Below, piece by piece: positions 1 to 9,436 of a stretch of 64,000 nucleotides of DNA. The stretch covers positions 41,833-105,832 of the forward strand of contig NZ_WINH01000012.1 of the NCBI RefSeq assembly GCF_010993985.1. The letters are read 5' to 3'. Source of the stretch: Paraferrimonas sp. SM1919. GTDB lineage: Bacteria; Pseudomonadota; Gammaproteobacteria; Enterobacterales; Shewanellaceae. Numbering within the stretch: position 1 is the first letter of the stretch; every line of letters starts with the position of its first letter. The notes beneath the pieces are model-generated. The model did no database searches and had not been told where the DNA came from. It was given only the letters and a program-made list of their open reading frames with translations. Both the position numbers and the translations under genes were made by a program.

Positions 1-965
1 CTACGGATGGGTATTTTTCGATAGTTATAATCAACTAACTTACCATCCAAATATACATCGAGCTTATCTAGCGCGGTTTTTTCATCCATATGGCTACTAC
101 TGTAAACATGACCAACGCCTCGTCTTTCATGCAGACCAATATCCCATATCCAGCCAGCCTCTTGTGCCGTAGCTATGGTTTGACTCGCTATTGGAGTACT
201 CTCATGTTCATAGGGAACTTGAACCGCCAAAGCAGTATCCGCAAATAGATATTGGGATTGACTAATAAAGGGAACATCATAATGTTTACCAATTAATAGC
301 GCATGAAACCCCGAGCAGTCTACAAACAAGTCCGCCTCAATAATCTGACCATTTTGCAGCGTGAGAGAAGCGATATCACCATTAGTAGCTGAATTTACGC
401 ATTCAACATGACCTATTACATGCTTCACCCCTAAATTATTAATACAGTGCTCTCGCATAAATGTGGCAAATTTTCCAGCATCTAAATGGTAAGCGTAATT
501 GGCTACACTGTCGTATTCTGGATGAGTGATATCTTTAGGGGCCTTACCTTGCTGGGCTATCGCAGCTTGAAAACAGATCTCATTGGCATAAACAGCATCG
601 CTGCTGTGGACTTTAACACTTTGCCAAATTCGCTCTAAAGGAAGGTTGGTTCGATTACCGGCATCTGCAAAAGCGTGGAAATAGCTATCACTCCCAGTTT
701 GCCAACCATCAAAACGTGCCCCTTGTTTAAAGGTAGCATCGCATTTAATAATAAATTCAGTCTCACTGACACCAATTTTGGATAATGTAGAACGTAAGGT
801 TGGCCACGTACCTTCACCAACGCCAGCAATGGGGACAGCAGAAGATTCGATTAACGTAACCGCTACGCCACCAGCTTTAGTTTTATGATGGGCGGCCAAT
901 CTGGCTGCAGTTAACCAACCAGCAGTGCCGCCCCCAACTATGGCAATTTGCTTAATTGGGCTCAT
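1..965 (-). CDS. Tryptophan-halogenase-like flavoprotein (partial, 3' end outside window)
   Basis: The reading frame is open from the ATG at 965 to the window edge (about 321 codons) and has no stop, so the C-terminus is missing. The N-terminus has a FAD-binding Rossmann motif (IVGGGTAGW, residues about 8-16). It then has GVGEGTWPT, the variant of the halogenase GVGE(A/G)T motif, and CDATFKQGARFDGW, which places a Lys where flavin halogenases have their catalytic Lys. Further on is GWIWDIGL, resembling the WxWxIP motif. Family members bind FAD and halogenate tryptophan or related substrates, but copies next to TonB receptors and SapC proteins have no proven substrate. The ATG lies one base after the SapC stop codon, so translation is probably coupled. 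The family call is secure; actual halogenation is not shown. Confidence 0.85.
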   Translation of the reverse strand, partial: MSPIKQIAIVGGGTAGWLTAARLAAHHKTKAGGVAVTLIESSAVPIAGVGEGTWPTLRSTLSKIGVSETEFIIKCDATFKQGARFDGWQTGSDSYFHAFADAGNRTNLPLERIWQSVKVHSSDAVYANEICFQAAIAQQGKAPKDITHPEYDSVANYAYHLDAGKFATFMREHCINNLGVKHVIGHVECVNSATNGDIASLTLQNGQIIEADLFVDCSGFHALLIGKHYDVPFISQSQYLFADTALAVQVPYEHESTPIASQTIATAQEAGWIWDIGLHERRGVGHVYSSSHMDEKTALDKLDVYLDGKLVDYNYRKIPIR

Positions 966-966
966 A

Positions 967-1671
967 CTAAACAACTGCAGTTGCTAGTTCATTGGCTTTT
1001 TTAATCACATTCGCTAACTGGTTTAAGGAAATAACTGCAGCATAAACAGCCCTTAAGTAACCCTTCTCATTAAACTCTGCAAGTGCGCTTGGGCTTAGCT
1101 TTTTCAGCTTTTCTTCATCAATAATGTATATTCCATTTAAAGATTGTTGTTCACCATTGATGGTCACTGTGATGTCACGTTTACACAGTAAGTCATGCTG
1201 GGCTAGTTGCTGACAGAACTCGACCGTTTTTTGAGCATCGTGGGCGTAATCGATTAACCATTGTTCACGGTTAATTAAATAGCTGGTAGCTTTACCATCA
1301 ACAAACAGTGGGTTGCCTTTACTGCCTAGCAACTCACTCGACTCGTCGAGTCCCAGCACAGGCTCACCATTGTCATTTGGCGTAAACAGAAATGGGTAGC
1401 AGGCCAATGCATGCGGAAGATGATTACCACTCCAACTTTGATCCACAATAAACACGTTCTCATTTTGCTTAACGCCATAGAGACCCACAGGTTCAAATTG
1501 ACCTGTTTGCGTACTTTTAACAAAAGCCACTGGGCAATCTAATGCAACTTTGTGCAACTCACTAACAACCGCAGGAATCACCATTTGAGTCTTAACAAGT
1601 TTAATATTAATTCCATTAACAATGCGGGTATTAGCATGCTTTTCTAAAGAGATGATTTGAATTGAAGACAT
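967..1671 (-). CDS. SapC family protein
   Basis: This 234-residue protein has no signal peptide and matches the SapC family (PF07277) in its pattern. The recognisable parts are an N-terminal HANTRI segment, an FVKSTQTGQFEPVGLYG strand region, and a mid-protein ACYPFLF...LGLDESSELL segment. Despite the name, these proteins are unrelated to the Sap peptide transporter. They recur beside TonB-dependent receptors and tryptophan-halogenase-like genes in Alteromonadales, Xanthomonas and Caulobacter, often in carbohydrate or peptide uptake loci. The biochemical role is unknown. It sits between the receptor upstream, separated by a terminator, and the halogenase-like gene one base downstream, which makes a two-gene unit. 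Confidence 0.8.
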   Translation of the reverse strand: MSSIQIISLEKHANTRIVNGINIKLVKTQMVIPAVVSELHKVALDCPVAFVKSTQTGQFEPVGLYGVKQNENVFIVDQSWSGNHLPHALACYPFLFTPNDNGEPVLGLDESSELLGSKGNPLFVDGKATSYLINREQWLIDYAHDAQKTVEFCQQLAQHDLLCKRDITVTINGEQQSLNGIYIIDEEKLKKLSPSALAEFNEKGYLRAVYAAVISLNQLANVIKKANELATAVV

Positions 1672-1747
1672 GATACATCCTTGTTTTTTAATTTTTATTA
1701 TTCACTAGCGTTTACTAACTTAGCAAATTAATAAACGCTAATAAATA

Positions 1748-1776
1748 ATAAGCCCCCAAAAAGAGGGGGCTTAATT
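1748..1776 (-). terminator. Rho-independent terminator after the TonB-dependent receptor gene
   Basis: There is a perfect 8-bp stem, AAGCCCCC with GGGGGCTT (1750-1757 and 1765-1772), around a 7-nt loop. On the minus strand it is followed by an AT-rich tract. It lies 15 bases past the receptor stop codon and before the SapC gene. It should separate the receptor transcript from the SapC-halogenase unit, or attenuate it. Confidence 0.8.
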
Positions 1777-1790
1777 TTAGCAACGAAAGA

Positions 1791-4721
1791 TTAGAAGCTA
1801 CCTCTTACACCGAAGGTAAAGCGACGACCAGTATCAAATAAACTTACCATACGCGCTTTATCTACCGAGTAATGATAAGGATCATTACCTTGCAGGTTAA
1901 TTACTTGAGCAATTAAACCGATATTCTCATTAAAGTCGTAACTAAATGAAGCATCAATTTGGCCATATGCATCAACCGATTCACCATAACCTCGTTTACA
2001 GCTAGCACATAACGTATAAGAATCACGCCAGTTGTAGGCTAAACGCGCTCCAAAGCTTTCATTTTCATAATAACCAATTAAGTTGTAAGACTTATCTGAT
2101 AGACCATACATGTTAACTTTAGAAACGTCAGTATCATCTTTTGCTGCTGTTGTATCGAGTAATGTTAAGTTTGCTTGAACACCAAAACCGTAATCAAAGT
2201 TATGCAAAACAGCAAATTCATAACCATTAACTTTAGCTTCACCTACGTTCTGGTCGCCAAAAACTTCAAAGGTGCGGTTTACTTCATAATTATGATCATA
2301 AAGTTCAATCGAGCCTACATCGGCTGCAATCCAATCTTGTAAATCTTTACGGAAGTTGGTGATATTAATCGCATCATCTTCACCATAGTACCATTCAACA
2401 CCTAATTCGATATTGGTAGCTGTGTATGGTTCTAAGTTAGGGTTACCACCGCTTCGAGAGCCATAAAAGTTAATTGAGCCATTATTATTTGTACTCGCTG
2501 TCGCACTATCGCTGAAACCGGAGCCCAAGCTACCAATCATTGGACGAGTCAAAGTTTGTGAATATGCAAATCGCACAATAACATCTTCTGCAGCATCAAA
2601 CTTTACATTGAGGCTTGGTAAAACCTTTGAATAACTGGATTCAGTTTTTAAAGTATCTGATTCAGTATAATTATCAGTGTAGCCACCGGTTGTTGCCTGT
2701 GGAGTTAATGAATAGAACTGACGACCAGCATTGACAATAGTGTTATCGGTTTGTACATACCTTAAACCTAAGTTAGCACTGACGCGTTCCCACTGAAAGT
2801 TAGCTTGCAAGTATGCAGCTATCGTTTCTTCATTAACACTCCAAGCAGCACCTGCATTATATACTGGGGTAAACTCATTAAATTCACCACCATTATCCAA
2901 GGCTCGAGCGGCTTCGACTCTAGATAACACAGAGTCATATTCACCTTGAGCAACTTCTGCAGCATACAGATCTCTTTCGGTATCTGCATAATCGCCTCTA
3001 AAGCCACCCTGATCCCAGTTATGCATCGCCTGATCATACATCTGCTGTGCTAATGCTGTTGCATCAACACTACTGAAATGATTAAAGATATCGACCGGAT
3101 CATAAACATACCATGAATCGGCAAAGCCATTATCCACTTCATGTTCTGATAAAAAACCACCTTCAGGAGCGAATTCCGTCAATAGTTCACCTGGAACATT
3201 AAAGCGGAAGAATCGATACGCATTATTCACTGCACTTGGTGTTTCCCAGCGCTTAGAATCTTTCTTTCTGTCTTGATAGTAAAGACCAAAATCAACGCTC
3301 TGCAGTGGACCAAGCTCTAGCGTATAAGTAAAGTCTAAACGCCCTTCAGTAATGTCATCTTCGGTCATGGTATCACGCAACATGATAGTGTTCATGTGGT
3401 AGTAATCTTTATTACCTTTAAATGAACCTGGCGCTGTTTCCATGATAAAGGAGCCATCTTTAAGCTCGAATGAGCCTTCTTCTTGAATTGGGTAAGCGAC
3501 CTGTAGGATTGGGTTGTTTTTAGAATCGCTTTTAGAGCTCGACTTCTGAATATCAAAGTTCATTTGCAAATCATCAGTAATTGACCAATCAGCATTAAAG
3601 CCAATCATCAAAGTATCTGAATCACGGTTTACGTGATCCATTGATGTTGAGTTCCATTGCCCCACAGGAAGTAATTGGCCAGAACCATCATAGAGATCAA
3701 ACATTCCTGTGTCAGGATTCCATGGCTTCGTCGAACGACTAAATTTAGTCACGGTACCCGCTGGCCCCATATCGGGATCGATTGTTGCATTGTGAGCTGG
3801 GTTCGAAGTCCAACGGTTAAGGTTAGTGTTTCGCTTATCTGCGGTTAACTTAGAGTACAATACATCTGCAGTTAAAGTCAGTTCATCAGTTGGCGCCCAT
3901 TGAGCGGAAATCGTCGCCCCCATTCTCTGACGGTCGGCTTCTTCATAACGCTGACCATATGAACGAGCAACGCCTGGACCTTGAATAGTATTCGAACTGG
4001 TTGCATCATTCTCTTCAATGATCTGAACATTATCAGCATAACCAGACACCCAAGCCTGATCCATTCTGCTGTCTCTTTGCTGGAATGCAAATGAAGCTAA
4101 CAGACCAAATTCATTATCCCAATTATTTGAAACAATGGCAGATACAAAAGGATTAGTACTTTTTGCTAAATCATCATAAACCGCCTTTGCCGAAGCGGCG
4201 GCTTTAAAGCCTTCGATGTCGAAAGGTTTGAATGTGGTAACATCAACACTGCCACCTAAACCACCTTCTATATCTTCTGCCTTCGCCGTCTTGTAAACGT
4301 TGGCCCCACTAATGAGCTCTGAAGCAACCAAATCAAATGAGAAACCACGGCTACTATTATCCGTTGGCATGGTTCTACCATTGAACAATACATTCGTAAA
4401 ATCTGGACCAAAACCACGTACCGAAATTTGTTGCCCTTCACCAGATTCACCACGGTCAATAGTTACACCAGTAATACGTTGTAAAGACTCTGCTACGTTT
4501 TGATCTGGAAACTTACCTAAATCTTCTGCAGAAATACCATCAACCACACTGTCGGAAAATCTCTTATTATTTAACGACTTGATGATACTTCCCTTGTATC
4601 CACTTACTTCTATAACTTCAATTTGTTGTTCTTGTTCTTGTTCTTGTTCTTGAGCATTAACATTAATTGCAAGCAAAATTGAAGCCGTTAATAAGCTCGT
4701 TTTAAATTTATTTGATTTCAT
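1791..4721 (-). CDS. TonB-dependent outer-membrane receptor
   Basis: This is a large receptor of 976 residues from the chosen start. The ATG at 4721 is preferred over the one at 4751 because AAGGGA lies about 8 nt upstream and it begins directly with a signal peptide (MKSNKFKTSLLTASILLAI..., cleavage near NVNA). A QE-repeat tract follows, then a TonB-box-like segment (IEVIEVSGYKGSI). Next comes the plug domain (DLGKFPDQNVAESLQRITGV, ISVRGFGPDFTNVLFNGR) and a long beta-barrel ending in an aromatic residue (FGVRGSF). The plug wording is that of the Xanthomonas/Caulobacter-type receptors, which usually import oligosaccharides or related nutrients. The substrate cannot be read from sequence. The DPP IV gene upstream is separated by a terminator. 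Confidence 0.92.
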   Translation of the reverse strand: MKSNKFKTSLLTASILLAINVNAQEQEQEQEQQIEVIEVSGYKGSIIKSLNNKRFSDSVVDGISAEDLGKFPDQNVAESLQRITGVTIDRGESGEGQQISVRGFGPDFTNVLFNGRTMPTDNSSRGFSFDLVASELISGANVYKTAKAEDIEGGLGGSVDVTTFKPFDIEGFKAAASAKAVYDDLAKSTNPFVSAIVSNNWDNEFGLLASFAFQQRDSRMDQAWVSGYADNVQIIEENDATSSNTIQGPGVARSYGQRYEEADRQRMGATISAQWAPTDELTLTADVLYSKLTADKRNTNLNRWTSNPAHNATIDPDMGPAGTVTKFSRSTKPWNPDTGMFDLYDGSGQLLPVGQWNSTSMDHVNRDSDTLMIGFNADWSITDDLQMNFDIQKSSSKSDSKNNPILQVAYPIQEEGSFELKDGSFIMETAPGSFKGNKDYYHMNTIMLRDTMTEDDITEGRLDFTYTLELGPLQSVDFGLYYQDRKKDSKRWETPSAVNNAYRFFRFNVPGELLTEFAPEGGFLSEHEVDNGFADSWYVYDPVDIFNHFSSVDATALAQQMYDQAMHNWDQGGFRGDYADTERDLYAAEVAQGEYDSVLSRVEAARALDNGGEFNEFTPVYNAGAAWSVNEETIAAYLQANFQWERVSANLGLRYVQTDNTIVNAGRQFYSLTPQATTGGYTDNYTESDTLKTESSYSKVLPSLNVKFDAAEDVIVRFAYSQTLTRPMIGSLGSGFSDSATASTNNNGSINFYGSRSGGNPNLEPYTATNIELGVEWYYGEDDAINITNFRKDLQDWIAADVGSIELYDHNYEVNRTFEVFGDQNVGEAKVNGYEFAVLHNFDYGFGVQANLTLLDTTAAKDDTDVSKVNMYGLSDKSYNLIGYYENESFGARLAYNWRDSYTLCASCKRGYGESVDAYGQIDASFSYDFNENIGLIAQVINLQGNDPYHYSVDKARMVSLFDTGRRFTFGVRGSF
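4626..4652 (-). repeat. Tandem hexanucleotide repeat encoding (QE)n in the receptor N-terminus
   Basis: Four perfect copies of TTGTTC plus a partial copy, as read on the plus strand, encode alternating Gln-Glu just after the predicted signal-peptide cleavage site and just before the TonB-box-like segment. The unit is six bases, so slippage would change linker length by two residues without shifting the frame. Confidence 0.9.
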
Positions 4722-4844
4722 CACTATTCCCTTTGAGTGTATTTTTTTCAAAAAAAGCCATTTAAAAACGACAACGACTAACAGCCTTTATTGATCTATC
4801 TATCCCATTTGGACAATCCTATTTAAAGCACATACTCAATATTT

Positions 4845-4858
4845 TTTGTTCGAACAAA
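4845..4858. promoter_or_regulatory. Perfect 14-bp palindrome upstream of the receptor gene (candidate operator)
   Basis: TTTGTTCGAACAAA lies about 125 bp upstream of the receptor start, inside an AT-rich 220-bp promoter region. A related imperfect element (TTTGTTTCAAA) follows about 5 bp away. The size and symmetry suit a dimeric regulator, but no particular regulator family can be assigned. Confidence 0.35.
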
Positions 4859-4939
4859 GACTTTTGTTTCAAATATCAAACAAACAGCTATTGTTTATTT
4901 ATCCCGTATCATTTATGAAACAAATTTTGACCCATGCAT

Positions 4940-4976
4940 AAAAAAGCCCCTTTAACCATCAGGCTAAAGGGGCAAT
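4940..4976 (-). terminator. Rho-independent terminator after the DPP IV gene
   Basis: The stem is GCCCCTTTA with TAAAGGGGC (4946-4954 and 4965-4973). On the minus strand a run of six T follows at once. It is placed 16-50 bases past the stop codon of the peptidase gene. Confidence 0.85.
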
Positions 4977-4991
4977 AACACTTATTGTTAA

Positions 4992-7247
4992 TTATTTTAA
5001 TTTTTCATCGAAGAACGCAGTAATCGTGCGATACATATGGGTGCGAACTTTATTACCCCGCATCGAATGTTTCGAGCCTGGGTAATCCATAGCGGTAAAT
5101 AAACTCCCTTGGTCTTGCAGCGTCTTATATAACTTAGTAGCGTTGGTAAACAGCACGTTGTCATCGGCCATGCCATGGTAAATAAATAAGCCGCCTTGGT
5201 AGTCTTTCGCGTATGGGAAGACTGAGCTTAACTCGTAGCCCTTAGCATTCGTCAGCGGATGGCCTAAATAGCGCTCTGTGTAATGGGTATCATACAGTGC
5301 CCAATCGGTTACCGGCGCCCCAGCGACAGCAGCCTTAAAGGTGTCTCCTGCCTTAAAGGACGCCATAATCGACATATAACCACCATAACTGTGACCATAA
5401 ATGCCAATATTGTCGCCATCAACATAAGGTAAACTTTGAAGGTACTTAGCCCCGACAATTTGATCCTGCAGCTCAATTTCACCTAAGTGCTTATAGATCA
5501 CTTGTTCAAATGCGGTACCACGATTGGCACTGCCACGGTTATCTAGCTGGAATACCAGGTATCCCTGTTGTAATAAGTACTGGGTAAAGTAGTCATGGCT
5601 TGACCAGCGATTCGCCACTAGCTGCGCGTGTGGGCCACCATAAACCCGCACAATCACCGGGTACTGTTTGCTTTCATCAAAGTTGTGCGGTTTAAATAAA
5701 CGGTACTTAAGGGCTTTGCCATCCTCTGCTGTGAGCTCGCCATATTGGGCACGTTGGAAGTAACCAAAGTAAGGCGACAATGGGTGGTTTTCATCAATTT
5801 GGTTTTGCTCAATCCACTGCAGGTTATCGCCAGTGGCAGCATCATGCACACTCACCTGGGGTGGCTGCATATCACTTGAGAAGCGATCAATATAGACATT
5901 GCCCGCATTAGCAAAACTCACCGAGTGAGTGCCCGCACGTTTAGAAATTTGTTTGATTTGATCTGTGGCTAAATCCAGCTCATACAAATGCACTTCTAAC
6001 ACATCGGTTTTACGACCGCTGAAGTAAACTTTACCGGCTGTTTCGTTGATGCTTACCAGTTTATCAACCTGCCAATCGCCCTTAGTCAGTTGCTTAGCTA
6101 AAGAACCATCGTTGTTGTATAGGTATAAGTGACTGAAACCAGAGCGCTCTGAGGTCCAAATAAATTGGGCGGATTGCTTTAAAAACTTTAGGTTATGGTG
6201 CAGGTTTAACCACACATCATCGCTTTCGGTTAATAGCACCTGCTGCTGTTTTGAAGCTAAATTGTAATTACGCAGCTCAATGGTATGTTGCGGTCGGTCC
6301 TGCCATTGGTAAGTCAGGTCTTCACCCTTCGCCTGCCAATCAACTCTAGGAATATAAATATCACGCTCGTCCCCTAGGTCTATCCAAGTACGCTTGCCCT
6401 TTAGATCGGTAATGGCTAACTTAATATCGACGTTAGCTGTGCCTGCATAAGGGTAGCGTTGATCCACTAACTTAATGCCATCGGCATAAATTTCGTTGCG
6501 GGTTACCAGCTCTACCGGAGTTTCATCGACCTGTAAAAAAGCAATGTGCTCTTCGGTTGGCGACCACCAGTAGCCTGTCATGCGATCCATTTCTTCCTGA
6601 GCAACAAATTCACTCATGGCATTTTTAATTGGACCTTGACCGTCAAAGGTCAGTTGAATTTCTTTATCTGCCTTTAGATCATAAACATAAAGGTTCTGCG
6701 CCTTTACATAGGAGACATAATTACCTTTAGGAGATAACTTAGGATCCGTCACAAAGCCATCGCCAGTATTAAGCTGACGCGCCTGTTCACTGCCAAGGGT
6801 GTAATAATACAGGCTACCTGCTGATGGGATAAGCAACGCCTTAGAGTCTGTGCCCCAGGCATAGCTCATAATGCCTGAACCATAGACACGCATGCGTTCA
6901 CGGCGGGCTTTTTCTTCGTCTGATAGTTCTTTTTCAACTAATTGATCTGCACTTAACAGTAGAGATTGCTCACCACTTTGCATATCAAGCTGCCAAAGGT
7001 CGTAACGAAATTGGTCGTCATCTCGGCCTTTACGCAAAGTTAAAATGTTGCCATCAGGAGATAGCTTTACTCCAACAGGGGCTTTACCTGAAAACGATGG
7101 CGAGTCATATAAACGCTCAACAGTTAATTCTTGGGCTATGGTTGCAGTGGTTGTTGCTGGATCATTTTTTTCAGATTGTTGTTCCGTGCAGCCTGCAAGT
7201 GCGAGCGTAACAGCCATCGCAGTGGTGACAAAAGAGAGTCGATTCAT
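4992..7247 (-). CDS. Dipeptidyl-peptidase IV family lipoprotein (S9 prolyl peptidase)
   Basis: This 751-residue peptidase removes N-terminal dipeptides, typically Xaa-Pro. It starts with a lipoprotein signal (MNRLSF...LALAGC, lipid-attached Cys20), so it should be anchored to an envelope membrane. The N-terminal part is the DPP IV beta-propeller domain. It includes the SEFVAQEEMDRMTGYWW segment, whose Glu pair binds the substrate amino terminus in this family. The C-terminal alpha/beta-hydrolase domain carries GHSYGGY (Ser620), GMADDNV (Asp near 695) and SKHS (His727), so the catalytic triad is complete. The gene is monocistronic, divergent from fbp and followed by its own terminator. Confidence 0.93.
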   Translation of the reverse strand: MNRLSFVTTAMAVTLALAGCTEQQSEKNDPATTTATIAQELTVERLYDSPSFSGKAPVGVKLSPDGNILTLRKGRDDDQFRYDLWQLDMQSGEQSLLLSADQLVEKELSDEEKARRERMRVYGSGIMSYAWGTDSKALLIPSAGSLYYYTLGSEQARQLNTGDGFVTDPKLSPKGNYVSYVKAQNLYVYDLKADKEIQLTFDGQGPIKNAMSEFVAQEEMDRMTGYWWSPTEEHIAFLQVDETPVELVTRNEIYADGIKLVDQRYPYAGTANVDIKLAITDLKGKRTWIDLGDERDIYIPRVDWQAKGEDLTYQWQDRPQHTIELRNYNLASKQQQVLLTESDDVWLNLHHNLKFLKQSAQFIWTSERSGFSHLYLYNNDGSLAKQLTKGDWQVDKLVSINETAGKVYFSGRKTDVLEVHLYELDLATDQIKQISKRAGTHSVSFANAGNVYIDRFSSDMQPPQVSVHDAATGDNLQWIEQNQIDENHPLSPYFGYFQRAQYGELTAEDGKALKYRLFKPHNFDESKQYPVIVRVYGGPHAQLVANRWSSHDYFTQYLLQQGYLVFQLDNRGSANRGTAFEQVIYKHLGEIELQDQIVGAKYLQSLPYVDGDNIGIYGHSYGGYMSIMASFKAGDTFKAAVAGAPVTDWALYDTHYTERYLGHPLTNAKGYELSSVFPYAKDYQGGLFIYHGMADDNVLFTNATKLYKTLQDQGSLFTAMDYPGSKHSMRGNKVRTHMYRTITAFFDEKLK

Positions 7248-7370
7248 GATGTAACCTTATCATTATAATTATGTAACTATTTTGCACTATGAAGAAAGTT
7301 AATACCAAGGTTTTAAGTAATTTCAGGCATTTTTAGGTATTATAAGCCATAGGTTTTTCGAGGAATGAAC

Positions 7371-8330
7371 ATGACTTTACTCAGCGATATATTAAAAAAA
7401 CAAGCCAACCAAGAGCTTGCTGCTGTCATTCAATCATTGGCAGAGGTTTCTAAGACCATTAGCCAATCCTTACAACACGGCCCTCTTATCGGTATTATGG
7501 GTAATGCTAGCAGTGAAAATGTACAAGGTGAAACTCAGAAACAATTAGATATTGTTTCTAATGAGCAAATCAAAGCTGCATTAGCCAACTGCCAATATGT
7601 AAAAGGCATCGCTTCAGAAGAAGAAGACGATGTGGTGGCCAGCAACAGCAACGGCCAGTACCTAGTAAGTTTTGACCCCCTAGATGGCTCTTCTAATATC
7701 GACATTAACTCATTAGTTGGCACCATTTTTTCTGTACTACCGGCAAGCGATGGAGAGCTGACTAAAGAGAGCTTTTTACAATCTGGCCGTAATCAGGTGG
7801 CCGCGGGCTATATGCTGTATGGCCCATCCACATTGATGGCGCTAACCACAGGTGAAGGGGTGCAGTTGTTACTGCTAGATCCGAGCATTAATGACTATGT
7901 ACTTATCAATGAAGCCATGAGTATTCCTGCTGACACCAGTGAGTTTGCCATTAACATGTCTAATCAACGCTTTTGGCAGCCTGCCATGCAGGCCTATATC
8001 GCCGACCTAGTGGCGGGCACCACAGGTAAGCGTGATAGAAACTTTAATATGCGTTGGATTGCGGCCATGGTGGGTGATGTTCACCGAGTGCTTAGCCGTG
8101 GGGGAATTTTCATGTACCCGACCGATACCAAGAACCCAGCCAAGCCTTATAAATTACGCTTAATGTATGAAGCCAATCCAATGGCCTGGTTAGTTGAGCA
8201 AGCCGGTGGCATCGCTTCTACCGGTTATGAGAATATTTTAGACATTCAACCGAATGATATTCACCAGCGTGTAGCGGTGATTCTAGGTTCTAAAAACGAA
8301 GTTCAGACTTGTTTAAAGTATCATAATTAA
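7371..8330 (+). CDS. fbp: Fructose-1,6-bisphosphatase class 1
   Basis: The enzyme hydrolyses fructose 1,6-bisphosphate to fructose 6-phosphate in gluconeogenesis. The metal and substrate motif [12 protein letters not shown] is at about residues 100-111, and GGIFMYP lies further on. I chose the ATG at 7371 (319 residues) rather than the one at 7365, because GAGGA at 7360-7364 is 6-7 bases from 7371 but touches 7365. The gene is monocistronic, with a terminator directly downstream. It is divergent from the DPP IV gene across a 120-bp region. Confidence 0.96.
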   Translation: MTLLSDILKKQANQELAAVIQSLAEVSKTISQSLQHGPLIGIMGNASSENVQGETQKQLDIVSNEQIKAALANCQYVKGIASEEEDDVVASNSNGQYLVSFDPLDGSSNIDINSLVGTIFSVLPASDGELTKESFLQSGRNQVAAGYMLYGPSTLMALTTGEGVQLLLLDPSINDYVLINEAMSIPADTSEFAINMSNQRFWQPAMQAYIADLVAGTTGKRDRNFNMRWIAAMVGDVHRVLSRGGIFMYPTDTKNPAKPYKLRLMYEANPMAWLVEQAGGIASTGYENILDIQPNDIHQRVAVILGSKNEVQTCLKYHN

Positions 8331-8351
8331 CGTCAAATTAAGTGCATCCTT

Positions 8352-8384
8352 AAAGGCTAATGCTATTTTCATTAGCCTTTTTCG
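8352..8384 (+). terminator. Rho-independent terminator after fbp
   Basis: An 11-bp perfect stem (AAAGGCTAATG with CATTAGCCTTT, 8352-8362 and 8370-8380) surrounds a 7-nt loop and runs into TTTTT, 21 bases past the fbp stop. Confidence 0.9.
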
Positions 8385-8456
8385 TGAGCGCTCAAGTTTA
8401 AAACAGTCATTTCCTTTGCTACAATAGCGACAATTATTTTTTGGAGATAAAAATCA

Positions 8457-9380
8457 ATGTCAATGTACGTTGTTGGACATAAGATCCCTGATTCAGATTC
8501 TATTTGTGGTGCCATTGCTCTTTCTTACCTAAAAAACCAAATTGGTGAGCCTGCTACTCCTGCTCGTCTAGGTGACGTTTCTCCTGAGACGGCATTTATC
8601 CTAGAAAAGTTTGGCTTTGAAGCACCAGAGTTTAAAGAATCTTACGCTGGCGAAGATGTTTACATTGTTGACCACTCAGAGCTAACTCAAGCCCCTGACG
8701 ATATCAGCGAAGCGACTATTGTAGGTATTGTGGATCACCATAAACTTGGTGATCTAACTACCGCGACGCCACTGGAATGTTGGATCCGCCCAGTGGGCTG
8801 TTCAAACACCATCATCAAGATGATGTATGACTTCCACAATGTTGAAATTCCAAAAAACATTGCCGGTATCATGATGTGCGCAATTCTCAGTGATACGGTT
8901 ATCTTCAAGTCACCAACTTGTACCACTGCGGATATCAAGTGTGTTGAAGCCTTGGCTGAAATTGCTGGCGTTGAAGACTTTAAAGCCCTAGGCATGGAAA
9001 TGTTCAAGGTTAAATCTGCTGTTGAAGGTACTCCAGTGCGCGACCTAGTAATGCGTGACTTTAAAGACTTCAACATGAATGGCAGCAAAGTGGGTATTGG
9101 CCAACTTGAAGTGATTGACCTGGCAGTATTTGACGACATTAAAGCCGATCTAGAAGCCGACATTGCGGCAATGAAAGCAGAAGGTGAGCGTCACACCATG
9201 ATGCTATTACTTACTGATATCATGAAAGAAGGTTCAGAAGTACTGGTGATCTCTGACAACCACAGCTTAACAGAACAAGCCTACGGCAAAGCCTCTGTAG
9301 AAGGTCGTGTATGGTTAGATGGTGTGCTAAGCCGTAAGAAGCAAGTCGTACCAAACTTACAAAAAGTATTTGAAGCTTAA
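8457..9380 (+). CDS. ppaC: Manganese-dependent inorganic pyrophosphatase (family II)
   Basis: This 307-residue DHH-superfamily enzyme hydrolyses pyrophosphate in the cytoplasm. Metal-binding motifs are in order: GHKIPDSDS near residue 7, IVDHSEL near 70, GIVDHHKLGD near 93 and LSDTVIF near 146. The C-terminal DHHA2 domain ends with SRKKQVVPNL, a conserved substrate-binding segment. A GGAG at 8443-8446 supports the ATG at 8457; MYV two codons later is also possible. Family II enzymes are much more active than the common family I Ppa. The gene stands alone between two terminators. Confidence 0.95.
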   Translation: MSMYVVGHKIPDSDSICGAIALSYLKNQIGEPATPARLGDVSPETAFILEKFGFEAPEFKESYAGEDVYIVDHSELTQAPDDISEATIVGIVDHHKLGDLTTATPLECWIRPVGCSNTIIKMMYDFHNVEIPKNIAGIMMCAILSDTVIFKSPTCTTADIKCVEALAEIAGVEDFKALGMEMFKVKSAVEGTPVRDLVMRDFKDFNMNGSKVGIGQLEVIDLAVFDDIKADLEADIAAMKAEGERHTMMLLLTDIMKEGSEVLVISDNHSLTEQAYGKASVEGRVWLDGVLSRKKQVVPNLQKVFEA

Positions 9381-9396
9381 TCATTGCTTTAACTAG

Positions 9397-9420
9397 GGCC
9401 TGCAAATGCAGGCCTTTTTT
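9397..9420 (+). terminator. Rho-independent terminator after ppaC
   Basis: GGCCTGCA (9397-9404) pairs perfectly with TGCAGGCC (9407-9414) and is followed by six T, 16 bases after the stop codon. Confidence 0.9.
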
Positions 9421-9436
9421 GTAGTTGCTATTTTAA

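Noticed and set aside
8735..9163. Minus-strand frame of 142 codons opposite ppaC
   Set aside because: It is the reverse-strand shadow of a well-conserved enzyme gene, with low-complexity Ser-rich translation.
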